A stretch of DNA of 64,000 nucleotides from JAJPHF01 sp035293805 (GTDB lineage: Bacteria > Chloroflexota > UBA6077 > JAJPHF01), in contig DATGMD010000018.1 of assembly GCA_035293805.1 (NCBI GenBank), positions 196,926 to 260,925 on the forward strand, written 5' to 3'. Made by a program: the position numbers and the translations under genes. A model generated the notes under the pieces. The model had not been told where the DNA came from. It searched no databases and saw only the letters and a program-made list of their open reading frames with translations. Positions 43,143 through 50,189 of the stretch are shown in pieces; the first letter of the stretch is position 1; the number at the start of each line of letters is the position of its first letter.

Positions 43143-43264
43143 TTCTCGACCTCCTAATGGCCGATTGTCGAGCCGAATCGGCGGCTGCTGCCATGTGCGC
43201 CGCCAGCCGATACGCCGAGCGTCCCCGGTCGCGCCTGCTCCCCGGGTCGCTCTAAAGCCACGTC

Positions 43265-43347
43265 ACCCAAGCTAGTTGCCAACGATGGCGTATAGGTGTG
43301 GCGCAGCCACACCTATACGCCATCGTTGACCAAATGCTTAGCTGGGT
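43265..43347. terminator. composite hairpin element, copy 1
   Basis: Positions 43280-43302 pair perfectly with 43306-43328 (23 bp) around a GCA loop. Outside it ACCCAAGCTA (43265-43274) pairs with TAGCTGGGT (43339-43347) with one bulged base. The tip is TGTGGC-GCA-GCCACA. Copies 2 and 3 at 44037 and 50112 share tip and flanks but not the stem sequence. It lies downstream of hsp20. Confidence 0.75.
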
Positions 43348-43372
43348 AGTGATGTTCTGCGGCCGCCGACGA

Positions 43373-43810
43373 TTAGCTGCCGGCCGTCAGCGCGATCCGC
43401 CGCGGCCGGGCGCTCTCCGCCTTCGGGACGACCAGCCGTAGGAGCCCGTGCTCATAGTGAGCTTCCACCTTGTCGGCGTCCAGCGCCGCGGGTAGCGTGA
43501 TAGTGCGCTCGAAGCGCCCGCCTCGCCGCTCACGGAACAGGTACTGCCGACTCTCCGGGATCTGCGGATACTCGCCGCTGATCGTCACTTCATTGCCGAG
43601 CACCGAGACGTTCAACGCCTCCGGGTTCAGCCCTGGCAAGGCTGCCTCCACCACGTAGTTGTCGCCTTCCGCGTATACGTCCATCGGTACAGCAGAGGCG
43701 ATTCCGCCACCGATCAGGCCCGGCGTGATGAAGCTGGACTCGAATAGCCGCGCCATCGCATCCCGCAGTGGCACGAAGTCGGCGAACGGATCCCAACGAG
43801 CTAGTGCCAT
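43373..43810 (-). CDS. Hsp20/alpha-crystallin small heat shock protein
   Basis: The ATG at 43810 follows AGGAGGTGA at ideal spacing and gives 145 residues. The alpha-crystallin domain spans about 42-135 ('VYAEGDNYVVEAALPGLNPE', 'LPAALDADKVEAHYEHGLLR', 'LVVPKAE'), and the C-terminal IxL-type anchor 'RRIAL' is present. Such chaperones bind unfolding proteins as oligomers and hand them to DnaK. The upstream region carries 11-bp-phased repeats and no normal -35, indicating activator control. A composite hairpin lies at its 3' end. Confidence 0.93.
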   Translation of the reverse strand: MALARWDPFADFVPLRDAMARLFESSFITPGLIGGGIASAVPMDVYAEGDNYVVEAALPGLNPEALNVSVLGNEVTISGEYPQIPESRQYLFRERRGGRFERTITLPAALDADKVEAHYEHGLLRLVVPKAESARPRRIALTAGS

Positions 43811-43853
43811 AGCACTCACCTCCTTGCGGAGCAAATGATATCAACTAGCTCCG

Positions 43854-43925
43854 CCTATACTGTGCCAAAGCGGGTGTTAGAGACTCGTTAGGCCAGCGTT
43901 AGGCCAATATCAATACAGCATTAGG
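43854..43925 (-). promoter_or_regulatory. hsp20 control region with 11-bp-phased repeats
   Basis: On the plus strand (G/A)TTAG(G) occurs at 43876, 43887, 43898 and 43920, giving start-to-start steps of 11, 11 and 22 bp. On the minus strand TATAGG (43859-43854) is a possible -10; the first repeat then falls exactly on the -35 region. This is the layout of OmpR/PhoB-type class II activation. Regulator identity is unknown. Confidence 0.5.
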
Positions 43926-44036
43926 CTTGCGTATGCCGAACTTAATAGCCTGTCGGTCACCTTCTTGCGTATAGGGGCAGCCGCATGTTGGCACAGCGAG
44001 CACGTGCTACTCTAAGGCAGGGTTGAACCTCAACTA
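43926..44036. other. intergenic sequence upstream of the hsp20 repeats
   Basis: No gene is visible. GCGTATAGGGGCAGCCGCA at about 43967-43985 resembles the tip-proximal part of the copy-1 hairpin (GCGTATAGGTGTGGCGCAGCC) and may be a decayed fragment of the same element type. Confidence 0.3.
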
Positions 44037-44119
44037 CTTGCTAAGCCGGCTTCCGGGGATGGTGTGTAGCTTTGGCCACGCCAAAGCTACACACCATCCC
44101 CGGCCAGATGCTTAGCGAG
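44037..44119. terminator. composite hairpin element, copy 2
   Basis: Positions 44053-44076 pair perfectly with 44080-44103 (24 bp) around a CAC loop, tip CTTTGGC-CAC-GCCAAAG. The outer stem CTTGCTAAGC (44037-44046) pairs with GCTTAGCGAG (44110-44119) over ten pairs with one G-T. It lies downstream of the RlpA-like gene. Confidence 0.75.
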
Positions 44120-44171
44120 CGGCTAAACGTGTTTCCAAGGCGCGACCTGCTAGCGATGTAGCAAGCGGTGC

Positions 44172-44645
44172 CTAGCGCACGACTTCGACGCAGACGGGGA
44201 TGCGCCCTTCCTGAAGCGACCCGAGCCGCTGGAACGCCGCCTCGCTGAGGTCGAGGCCTAGCTCGGGACTGCCGCGGTCCATCACCTCCACGACGACGGT
44301 CGCGACCCCGTCAGCCCGCCGCAGGAGCAGGTGCGTGCCGAGGTGGTGGCGGTTGCTGGAGGCGAGCTGGGGGTTGCGCGGGTCGTACGGCTGACCGTTG
44401 GCCATCGGCTGGCCGGCCAGCGAGGGATCGTAGTACGTCGCGTCCAGGCGCTCGGCACAGGGCGGCGTCTGGGCTGTCGGCTCCGCGGCCGCGGCCGCGG
44501 CCGCGGAGCGCTCGGCCACGGCGAGCACGGCGGCGACGAGAGCGGCGGCGACCAGCACCCGAGGCCCGGGTAACTGAGGCCGATAGAGCCCGCCCGCACG
44601 GCCACATGGACACGTCCTGAGCAGCGATGACACATACCTTGGCAC
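44172..44645 (-). CDS. exported RlpA-like double-psi beta-barrel protein
   Basis: The GTG at 44645 gives 157 residues. A hydrophobic leader ('VLVAAALVAAVLAVAERSAA') is followed by an RlpA-like DPBB domain: 'LDATYYDPSLAGQPMANGQP', 'PRNPQLASSNRHHLGTHLLL', 'VVVEVMDRGSPELGLDLSEA' and 'FQRLG'. The Asp and GLDLS region are hallmarks of this fold, found in lytic transglycosylases and expansin-like proteins acting on cell-wall glycans. A run of GCGGCC units encodes a poly-Ala stretch. The ribosome binding site is weak, so the precise start is uncertain. Confidence 0.77.
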   Translation of the reverse strand: MPRYVSSLLRTCPCGRAGGLYRPQLPGPRVLVAAALVAAVLAVAERSAAAAAAAEPTAQTPPCAERLDATYYDPSLAGQPMANGQPYDPRNPQLASSNRHHLGTHLLLRRADGVATVVVEVMDRGSPELGLDLSEAAFQRLGSLQEGRIPVCVEVVR

Positions 44646-44784
44646 GACGCCTGAGTGTACCCGGCGAGCACGCGGCCCGTGAGGACCTGGGCATCACAAA
44701 CCTGCTACAACGCGTAACACCGTCGCGGCGCCAGCAGCGGCCGGCCTGCTGCACCGCGACGAGGCGCTACCAGGTGTGGGGCGG

Positions 44785-46128
44785 TCAGGGCGTGAGCAGG
44801 TCAAGCAGCGCCGGCACGCGCGGCTGGGTAGAGAGCGCCCACACGTAGTCGACGACGGCCTCGGCGCCGCCCGCGCCCAGGACCGGCGCCGCCTGCCGCG
44901 TGAACTTCGCCGCCACCTCGGCGTCGGTCAGCGGGTTCGCCGGATGGCCGCGGGGCTGGGCGATCTCGACCACGTGCTCGCGGCCGTCGCGCGTGCGCGC
45001 CGTCACGCGGCAAAGGTTCTCCGCCGGCCAGCGCGCCGTGTAGGCCGGGTTGGGCGCCACCGTAATGCGCGGCATCATGGCGCGCACCCACGGGTCGGCC
45101 AGGTGGGTCGGCGCGAAGTGCTCGGGTCCGATCGTGCCGTGGCGGAGCACCGTGGCGAAGATGTAGGGCAGGCTGTGGTCGGCCGTCTCGCGGCGGGTGG
45201 GCGCCCACTTCTCGGGGTCGCGGCCGATCTCCGTCCAGGTGAACTCCGTCGTCTCGACGGCGACCGAGGCCAGCGCGTCGGCCGGCAGCGCCTCGCGCAC
45301 GGCGAGCGCCGCCCAGGCGGGGCCTTGCGCGTTGTTCTCCACGGGGAAGTACTTGAGCCCGGCCTCGGCGATCAGCGGCCGCTCGCCCGGCGCGGGCAGG
45401 TCGAGCGTGAACGGCCCGCTCACCTGCTCCCACAGCCCATGCCGACCCTCGAACGGCCGCGCCGGGCCTGTGAGCCCCTCGCGGGCCAGCAGCGCGGCGA
45501 ACACGCCATTGCGCGCGGCATTCGCCGTAGCGCAGCCTTTCCAGTCGGACAGCTCGCCCGCGCGCGTCTGGCGCGTGGCGGCGTTGTCGCTGGCGGCCAG
45601 CGCGATCGCCTCGGCGAGCGCCACCTCGTCCAGGCCCAGGAGCTTGCCGGCGGCGCAGGCCACGGCGAGTGCCATGAAGGTGCCCTGGTCCCAGCCGCGC
45701 TCGCGCAGCAGCGCGGCGGCTTGCAGCCGTCCGTACACCTCGTAGAGGACGTGCATGCCGCCGATGAGCGCCGGCCCGTCGAGCGCCAGCGCGTCGGCAA
45801 TGCCGAGCAGGGCACCCAGCCCGTCGCTGGGATGGCCGCTCACGAGCTGGTCGTTGAAGTCGAGGTAGCGGATCTGCACGCCGCTCGCGAAGGCGGCCAT
45901 CTCCAGCGAGGTGGGAGTGGCCACGCCGATGACGCGCGCCGGCGGCGTGCCTTGTACCGCGGCCGCCACGCGGCGCGCAATGGCGCACGGCGGCGCGTCG
46001 CCTGCGCCCAGCGCGCAGCCGAGAGCATCGAGCAGGTGGCGCTGGTAGCGATGCACCGTCTCGGGTGTCAGGCAGGCGAAGCCGCTCGCCGCACAGTATG
46101 CCGCTAAGTGCTGCTGTGTCGCGTCCAT
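44785..46128 (-). CDS. MmgE/PrpD family protein
   Basis: The 447-residue protein matches the 2-methylcitrate dehydratase/aconitate decarboxylase superfamily. It opens with 'RYQRHLLDALGCALGAGD', then 'FASGVQIRYLDFNDQLVSGH', 'SDWKGCATANAARNGVFAAL' and 'GLKYFPVENNAQGP'. CCTGGAGA precedes the ATG. Family members dehydrate or decarboxylate tricarboxylates; many in environmental bacteria act in unassigned catabolic routes. With the TcuAB tricarballylate oxidase at 5.2-7.8 kb it suggests capacity to use tricarboxylic acids, although the genes are not linked. Confidence 0.88.
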   Translation of the reverse strand: MDATQQHLAAYCAASGFACLTPETVHRYQRHLLDALGCALGAGDAPPCAIARRVAAAVQGTPPARVIGVATPTSLEMAAFASGVQIRYLDFNDQLVSGHPSDGLGALLGIADALALDGPALIGGMHVLYEVYGRLQAAALLRERGWDQGTFMALAVACAAGKLLGLDEVALAEAIALAASDNAATRQTRAGELSDWKGCATANAARNGVFAALLAREGLTGPARPFEGRHGLWEQVSGPFTLDLPAPGERPLIAEAGLKYFPVENNAQGPAWAALAVREALPADALASVAVETTEFTWTEIGRDPEKWAPTRRETADHSLPYIFATVLRHGTIGPEHFAPTHLADPWVRAMMPRITVAPNPAYTARWPAENLCRVTARTRDGREHVVEIAQPRGHPANPLTDAEVAAKFTRQAAPVLGAGGAEAVVDYVWALSTQPRVPALLDLLTP

Positions 46129-46347
46129 TGGATTCTCCAGGGGATGCGAAGCCGCGCGGCTCGAGGGTGCGCAGGCAGCCGCTCACGATGTCACGGAGCA
46201 AGTGGTCGCGCCGGCGCTCGCTAAGCATATCCGTGCGCATCGCTACTGTATTCTCCACCGATCGGCAGGGCTAGCGGCTAGGTATTCTGCCCCGAGCACT
46301 CACGGCCGAACGTTGCACGGCGAATGCCCTCCGACGGTTCAGCAGCC
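46129..46347. other. gene-free interval before the IS66 remnant
   Basis: No supported gene or structured element was found between the PrpD start and the first IS66-type terminal repeat. Confidence 0.4.
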
Positions 46348-46749
46348 GTCAGCGTTCAGGCCCGCCTGGAGTCCGCCGCTTGCGGCAGCGACGGTGACAC
46401 CGCATACCCCAGGTCATGGCACTGACCGCCGTGCCCCTGCCGCCGGAGATTTGGGGTGCAACGTCATGCGTTGCCCAGGCGCCGATCCTCGCTGCCGGCG
46501 AGTGCGACCGAAAGGAGTGGCAGCGACGGCGCGCGCCCTGCGACCGGCCGTGTTGTGGCGCAAGGGCCGCTTCGGGGCGGACAGCGCGGCGGGGAGCCGG
46601 TTCGCGGGGCGAGTGCGGACGGTGGTAGCCACCTGCCGACAGCAAGGGCGGCCGCTCCGGGACTGCCTGGTGGCCGCGGCTGATACGGCGCTCCCGGGGA
46701 CCGCCGCCCCCTCGCTCCTCCCCGCTGCGCAGAGGACCTGAACGCGTGC
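46348..46749 (+). mobile_element. IS66-derived deletion remnant A
   Basis: A terminal repeat GTCAGCGTTCAGGCCC begins at 46348 and a matching inverted end CCTGAACGCGTGC finishes at 46749; IS66-family ends begin GTAAGCG. Inside, 46505-46741 encodes the last part of an IS66 TnpC transposase ('RALRPAVLWRKG', 'TVVATCRQQGRPL'), lacking its catalytic core. The 402-bp unit is non-autonomous. Confidence 0.75.
46505..46741 (+). pseudogene. C-terminal fragment of an IS66 transposase (TnpC)
   Basis: About 79 codons are recognisable, from 'RALRPAVLWRKG' through 'AGSRFAGRVRTVVATCRQQG' to 'PSLLPAAQRT' and a TGA. IS66 transposases end with a nearly identical block. The DDE catalytic region and the N-terminus are gone, as are tnpA and tnpB. 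A second such fragment lies at 49.0-49.2 kb on the other strand. Confidence 0.8.
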
Positions 46750-46856
46750 CAGGGGCTCGCCACCTGCCGCTCCGCGTGGCGGTTGGCACCGGAAATGCCG
46801 TAGGTCACCGGCGGGAGAGCGCCGAGCATCGTCCGGCCCGGCAAGAGGAGGCTGTC

Positions 46857-47354
46857 GTGCCCACCAAGCAAGGCGATGTTGGCCTGCTACACGACCCGGT
46901 CGCCCAGGAGCTGCTGCAGTCGAAGGCGCCCGCGCATTTGGCGTACACCTGGCGCGACGGCACGCCCCGCGTCGTGCCTATCGGGTTTCACTGGAACGGC
47001 CAGGAGATTGTGCTAGCGACCGCGCCCGATGCCCCGAAGATGAAGGTGCTGACGGACGGGGCCCAGGTGGCGCTGACGATCGAGGGCGATGGGGCGCTCC
47101 CGAAGGTGCTGCTCGTGCGGGGGACGGTACGCGTCGACACGGTCGAGGGCATCGCGCCGGAGTGGGCGGCGGCGGCCTACCGGTCGCTGGGCGAGGAAGG
47201 CGGGCGGGCGCTGGTAGAGAAGTCGGCGCCGCTGTATCCGCGCATGTCGCGGATTTTCATCCAGCCCAAGTGGGTCGGCATTTTGGACTTCGAGACGCGC
47301 CTGCCGAGCGCGGTCGAGCGCGCGATAGCGCGGACGCAGGCCGGCGCGCCTTAG
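46857..47354 (+). CDS. pyridoxamine 5'-phosphate oxidase-like (PNPOx/FMN-binding) protein
   Basis: The GTG at 46857 follows AGAGGAGG and gives 165 residues. The split-barrel flavin domain is seen in 'HLAYTWRDGTPRVVPIGFHW', 'EIVLATAPDAPKMKVL' and 'QVALTIEGD', with 'VLLVRGTVRVDTVEGIAPEW' after it. Such proteins bind FMN, F420 or heme; the enzyme PdxH is one member, but the C-terminus here differs and a general FMN/F420 reductase is likelier. The gene sits between two IS66-derived remnants, in a segment of about 2.9 kb that carries three such pieces. Confidence 0.83.
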   Translation: MPTKQGDVGLLHDPVAQELLQSKAPAHLAYTWRDGTPRVVPIGFHWNGQEIVLATAPDAPKMKVLTDGAQVALTIEGDGALPKVLLVRGTVRVDTVEGIAPEWAAAAYRSLGEEGGRALVEKSAPLYPRMSRIFIQPKWVGILDFETRLPSAVERAIARTQAGAP

Positions 47355-47400
47355 CTGGGTAGGTCCTCCGGGCACGAGCGGACTTGGGACGACCTCCCCG

Positions 47401-47444
47401 CCCGTCTTGCAAGCACCCGGCTTCAGGCGGGCCTCAACGCTTAC
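47401..47444 (-). mobile_element. solo IS66-type terminal end
   Basis: Read on the minus strand, the end is GTAAGCGTTGAGGCCCGCCT starting at 47444. The next ~25 bp still match the 5' end of remnant A (TGAAGCC...GCTTGC). No transposase sequence is attached. It lies between the flavoprotein and the M23 peptidase. Confidence 0.65.
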
Positions 47445-47629
47445 TGCTGGCGATCAGCTACCGCGCTGCGGCCGGCGGCGTGTGGTTGGCGAGCCGTACG
47501 GGGAACCAGTTCTTGATCGTCCGCGTCGGGGACCCGTCGGCCCCGGAGTACCCGGCGCCGCGGCAGTCCCCGGACCTTCCCGTCGTGGACTGGAATGGCG
47601 CGGCCGTCACCGCCGTGTGGGCGGGTAAG

Positions 47630-48910
47630 TCAGTCCGGCCAGTTGACGATGCTGAGGTCGAGCGGCAACTGATTGGTGTGCTCGGTCGGCGTGACCAGGC
47701 CCCGGTTTCCCCAGGAACCGGTCAGGTCGAATCCGACGGCCTCGAACCGCACGGGATCGATAGCCCCGGTGCGGGTGAAGTCCTGATAGACGTAGGGGAG
47801 GCCCGTCGAGCCGAGTGGCGACGGCCCCGCCATGACGTGCAGATGCAGATGGGGCGCGGACGTGTTGCCGCTGTTGCCAAGGCGACCCAACTCCTGGCCG
47901 GCGCGCACGCGCTCCCCGGGACTGACGGTAACAGTGCCCTTCTTCAAGTGGGCATAGAACACGAAGAAGCCGTTCCCGATGTCGAGCACCACGTGGTTGC
48001 CGTCCACGCTCTCAAGGGTCGTGAATGACGCGGGGTCGGGCAGGGCTCCAGGGCGCTGATCGTCGTAATCGTTGGCGACCGCGATGACGGTGCCGTCGGC
48101 GACGGCCAGAACCGGCTGGTCATAGCCAACCCAGTTCTCGACTCGGCTCGGGTCGCCGACGACCAGGCGGCCGTCTGCATCGAGCTTCATCCAGTCGATG
48201 GCGAAGCGCTGCCCGTCATCCAGCCCGCCGTTCACGCTCTGCACGGCGCTGCGATGGGGGCCGGGACTGCAGCAGCCGTTGCCCGCGACCCAGCCGTCAC
48301 CGCGCAGCGGTGCGCCCAGCACCGGGGGCCGGAAGCTGTCGAGCGGCCAGCGAGCCACGACGTAGGACAGTGGGGAGGGCTCTTGGGCTCCCGGATTGGC
48401 AGCGCCCGTGCCGGTAAACCGGTGAGCGATCGCCGCCGGGATCTCCCCTTCGTCATCGAAGGTGAGTTCAATGAAGACCAGCCGCGACTCGTTCGGCCCC
48501 AGAGCGGTGCCGTCCGCCGGCCGGACGTCCAGATTGGTCATCGCGGCGGCAAGGTCTGGCCCGGCGAGGGTGCGCACGACCCGGGACGGGTTCTCGGCGT
48601 CGATGATGTCGATGCGCTCCACGGTGGCGGGAACTGCCTTCGCATTGGTGAGCCATAGCTCGTAGGCGACATGGAAGCGGCCGTCGTCCCCCGCGAAGGG
48701 GGCCGTCGCCGTTGCCACCGGGCGCACGAGCACAGGCGTGAAAGCATCCGCCTCGACCGCTGGCTGCGCCGCGGCGGGCGTGAAGTCCTCGGTCTCGACC
48801 GTCTGCTGCGCCGCAGCAGGCGTCGGACCGACGGCCTGGACACCATGGGCCAATACCATTACCCCTACCCCTATCGCGAGCGCTGCCCCAAAGGGCTTGA
48901 GCCACCCCAT
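47630..48910 (-). CDS. secreted M23-family metallopeptidase
   Basis: The ATG at 48910 is preceded by GGGAGGAC. The 426-residue protein has a signal peptide ('AIGVGVMVLAHGVQAVG'), an N-terminal beta-rich domain ('FHVAYELWLTNAKAVPATVE'), and a C-terminal LytM/M23 domain with 'FFVFYAHLKKGTV' and the zinc motif 'APHLHLHV'. The first ligand motif, usually HxxxD, reads 'QRFAIDW', a substitution also known in a group of M23 relatives, so activity is uncertain. M23 enzymes cut peptide cross-links in cell walls. Its 3' end is adjacent to the IS66 solo end. Confidence 0.85.
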   Translation of the reverse strand: MGWLKPFGAALAIGVGVMVLAHGVQAVGPTPAAAQQTVETEDFTPAAAQPAVEADAFTPVLVRPVATATAPFAGDDGRFHVAYELWLTNAKAVPATVERIDIIDAENPSRVVRTLAGPDLAAAMTNLDVRPADGTALGPNESRLVFIELTFDDEGEIPAAIAHRFTGTGAANPGAQEPSPLSYVVARWPLDSFRPPVLGAPLRGDGWVAGNGCCSPGPHRSAVQSVNGGLDDGQRFAIDWMKLDADGRLVVGDPSRVENWVGYDQPVLAVADGTVIAVANDYDDQRPGALPDPASFTTLESVDGNHVVLDIGNGFFVFYAHLKKGTVTVSPGERVRAGQELGRLGNSGNTSAPHLHLHVMAGPSPLGSTGLPYVYQDFTRTGAIDPVRFEAVGFDLTGSWGNRGLVTPTEHTNQLPLDLSIVNWPD

Positions 48911-48998
48911 GAACGTCCTCCCTTCGCGGCCGGCCGCGATCGCATCGCTCGCATATCGGCGGACCGGATCATGGCACTTGGGTATGCGCCGGTCAACC

Positions 48999-49251
48999 GC
49001 AAACGCTCAGCCCCCTGTGGTGCCGGGAGCAGAGGCGGCGCGCTGCCCCGCACCGCAGCCTCCCCAGCAGCCACCAGAAAGTCCAGGAGCGGTCGGCCCT
49101 GCTGGCCGCACGCGGCTACCACCGTCAGCAGCCGCTCGGCATACCGACTCCCCGCCTCGCTATCCGAGCCGAAGCTGCCCTTGCGCCACAGCACCGCTGG
49201 CCGCAGGGCGCGTCCCGCAAGGACCTGTTTAAGGGGGGCCTGAACGCTTAC
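48999..49251 (-). mobile_element. IS66-derived deletion remnant B
   Basis: Read on the minus strand, GTAAGCGTTCAGGCCCCCCT begins at 49251, runs into the transposase C-terminus after about 40 nt, and closes at 48999 with CTGAGCGTTTGC, the inverse of an end. The whole unit is only 253 bp, like a MITE made by internal deletion. Transposase frame: 49019-49213. Confidence 0.75.
49019..49213 (-). pseudogene. C-terminal fragment of an IS66 transposase (TnpC)
   Basis: The minus-strand frame encodes 'RALRPAVLWRKGSFGSDSE', then 'AGSRYAERLLTVVAACGQQG' and 'PPLLPAPQGAER', the end block of IS66 transposases. It is closer to a functional sequence than the copy at 46.5 kb. Only about 65 codons remain and the catalytic residues are missing. 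Confidence 0.8.
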
Positions 49252-49379
49252 CAGAAGCCCCGTGGGCCGAAGCAGTGATGCAGTGTAAGCACGGCGTATG
49301 AATTGGCTCGCACCGGGCGCGCTCGCGGCTGGCACGCGGCCTGCCCCCGGCATCGTGTACGCTTCAAGGGGGTGGTCGG

Positions 49380-50087
49380 ATGCGTTACCTGGCTCGCGCC
49401 TGGCTCCTCGCGCTCAGCGCCGTGTTGCTCGCCGGCGCGTGGCCCCGTGTGGCCGCGGCCGCCCCAGCGGGCGGCGACACCGTGCAGGTAGTCGTCGATA
49501 CGCCGGCGGCCGGCAGCCACGTGGCCGGGCCGGTGCTGCTGCAAGGCTGGGCCGCCGACCCGGCGAGCGCGAGCGGCACTGGCGTGCGGGACGTGGCCGT
49601 GTATGCTGACGGGCCGGCCGACGGGGGCGGGGCCTACCTGGGCGAGGCCCGCTACGGCCTGCCCCGCGCGGACGTCGCGCGGGCGCTTGGGGCCGGCCGC
49701 TTCGCCGCGAGCGGCTTCGCCTTGCCGCTCGTGCTGCCGCCCGGTCCGCACACGCTCTACGTTTACGCCGAGACGGCCGACGCCCGGAGCGCGCCGACGC
49801 TCGTCGCGCTGGACGCCGGCCCGCAGGTCGTGAGCGGCACGCCGCCACCCCCCCACTGCCTGGGCCTGCCCACGCCGGTCGGCCCATTTGGCGGCCTGGA
49901 GACCCCGCAGAGCTACGGCGCCACCTACCCGCCCGACGTGCCGCTGGTCTTCGGCGATCCCGCGTTCTGGCTGACCTACGGCAACCCGAACGGCGCCGCG
50001 TACATCGACCTCCAGAGCGGCACGGTGTACACGAACAGCTACTTCTACCAGCCCCGCCCGGCTAGGGGCATTCCGATTGCCTGTTAG
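49380..50087 (+). CDS. exported protein with an Ig-like repeat domain
   Basis: The 235-residue product has a signal peptide ending 'VAAAAPAG'. An Ig-like domain follows: 'VDTPAAGSHVAGPVLLQGWA', 'VRDVAVYADGPADGGGAYLG', 'LPPGPHTLYVYAETAD'. A C-terminal segment has two Cys and many aromatic residues ('YGATYPPDVPLVFGDPAFW', 'VYTNSYFYQP'). Such Ig modules in Chloroflexota-like bacteria often attach to surface or secreted proteins. A G-rich ribosome binding site precedes the ATG. Its 3' end faces the convergent PRC-barrel gene across composite hairpin copy 3. Function is unknown. Confidence 0.72.
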   Translation: MRYLARAWLLALSAVLLAGAWPRVAAAAPAGGDTVQVVVDTPAAGSHVAGPVLLQGWAADPASASGTGVRDVAVYADGPADGGGAYLGEARYGLPRADVARALGAGRFAASGFALPLVLPPGPHTLYVYAETADARSAPTLVALDAGPQVVSGTPPPPHCLGLPTPVGPFGGLETPQSYGATYPPDVPLVFGDPAFWLTYGNPNGAAYIDLQSGTVYTNSYFYQPRPARGIPIAC

Positions 50088-50111
50088 GGCCTTCGGCGTA
50101 GCCCGCAATCA

Positions 50112-50189
50112 CCAGTTGGCCAACCAGGCTAGTGAGCGGGTTTGGCGCAGCCAAACCCGCTCACTAGCCTGGACCAGACGCTTAGCTGG
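50112..50189. terminator. composite hairpin element, copy 3
   Basis: Positions 50124-50146 pair perfectly with 50150-50172 (23 bp) around a GCA loop; the tip is GGTTTGGC-GCA-GCCAAACC. The outer flanks CCAGTTGG (50112-50119) and TTAGCTGG (50182-50189) pair with some G-T wobbles. It sits between two convergent genes and covers the last codons of the minus-strand one. Confidence 0.75.

Noticed and set aside
43803..43816. CIRCE-type operator at the hsp20 start (AGTGCCATAGCACT)
   Set aside because: The inverted repeat is short and overlaps the start codon; it lacks the TTAGCACTC-N9-GAGTGCTAA form.
47384..48028. plus-strand frame of 214 codons beginning near the flavoprotein end
   Set aside because: Its second half is antisense to the M23 peptidase. 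A short stretch (RTGNQFLIVRVGDPSAPEY) looks protein-like but no family is recognised, so it was not called.
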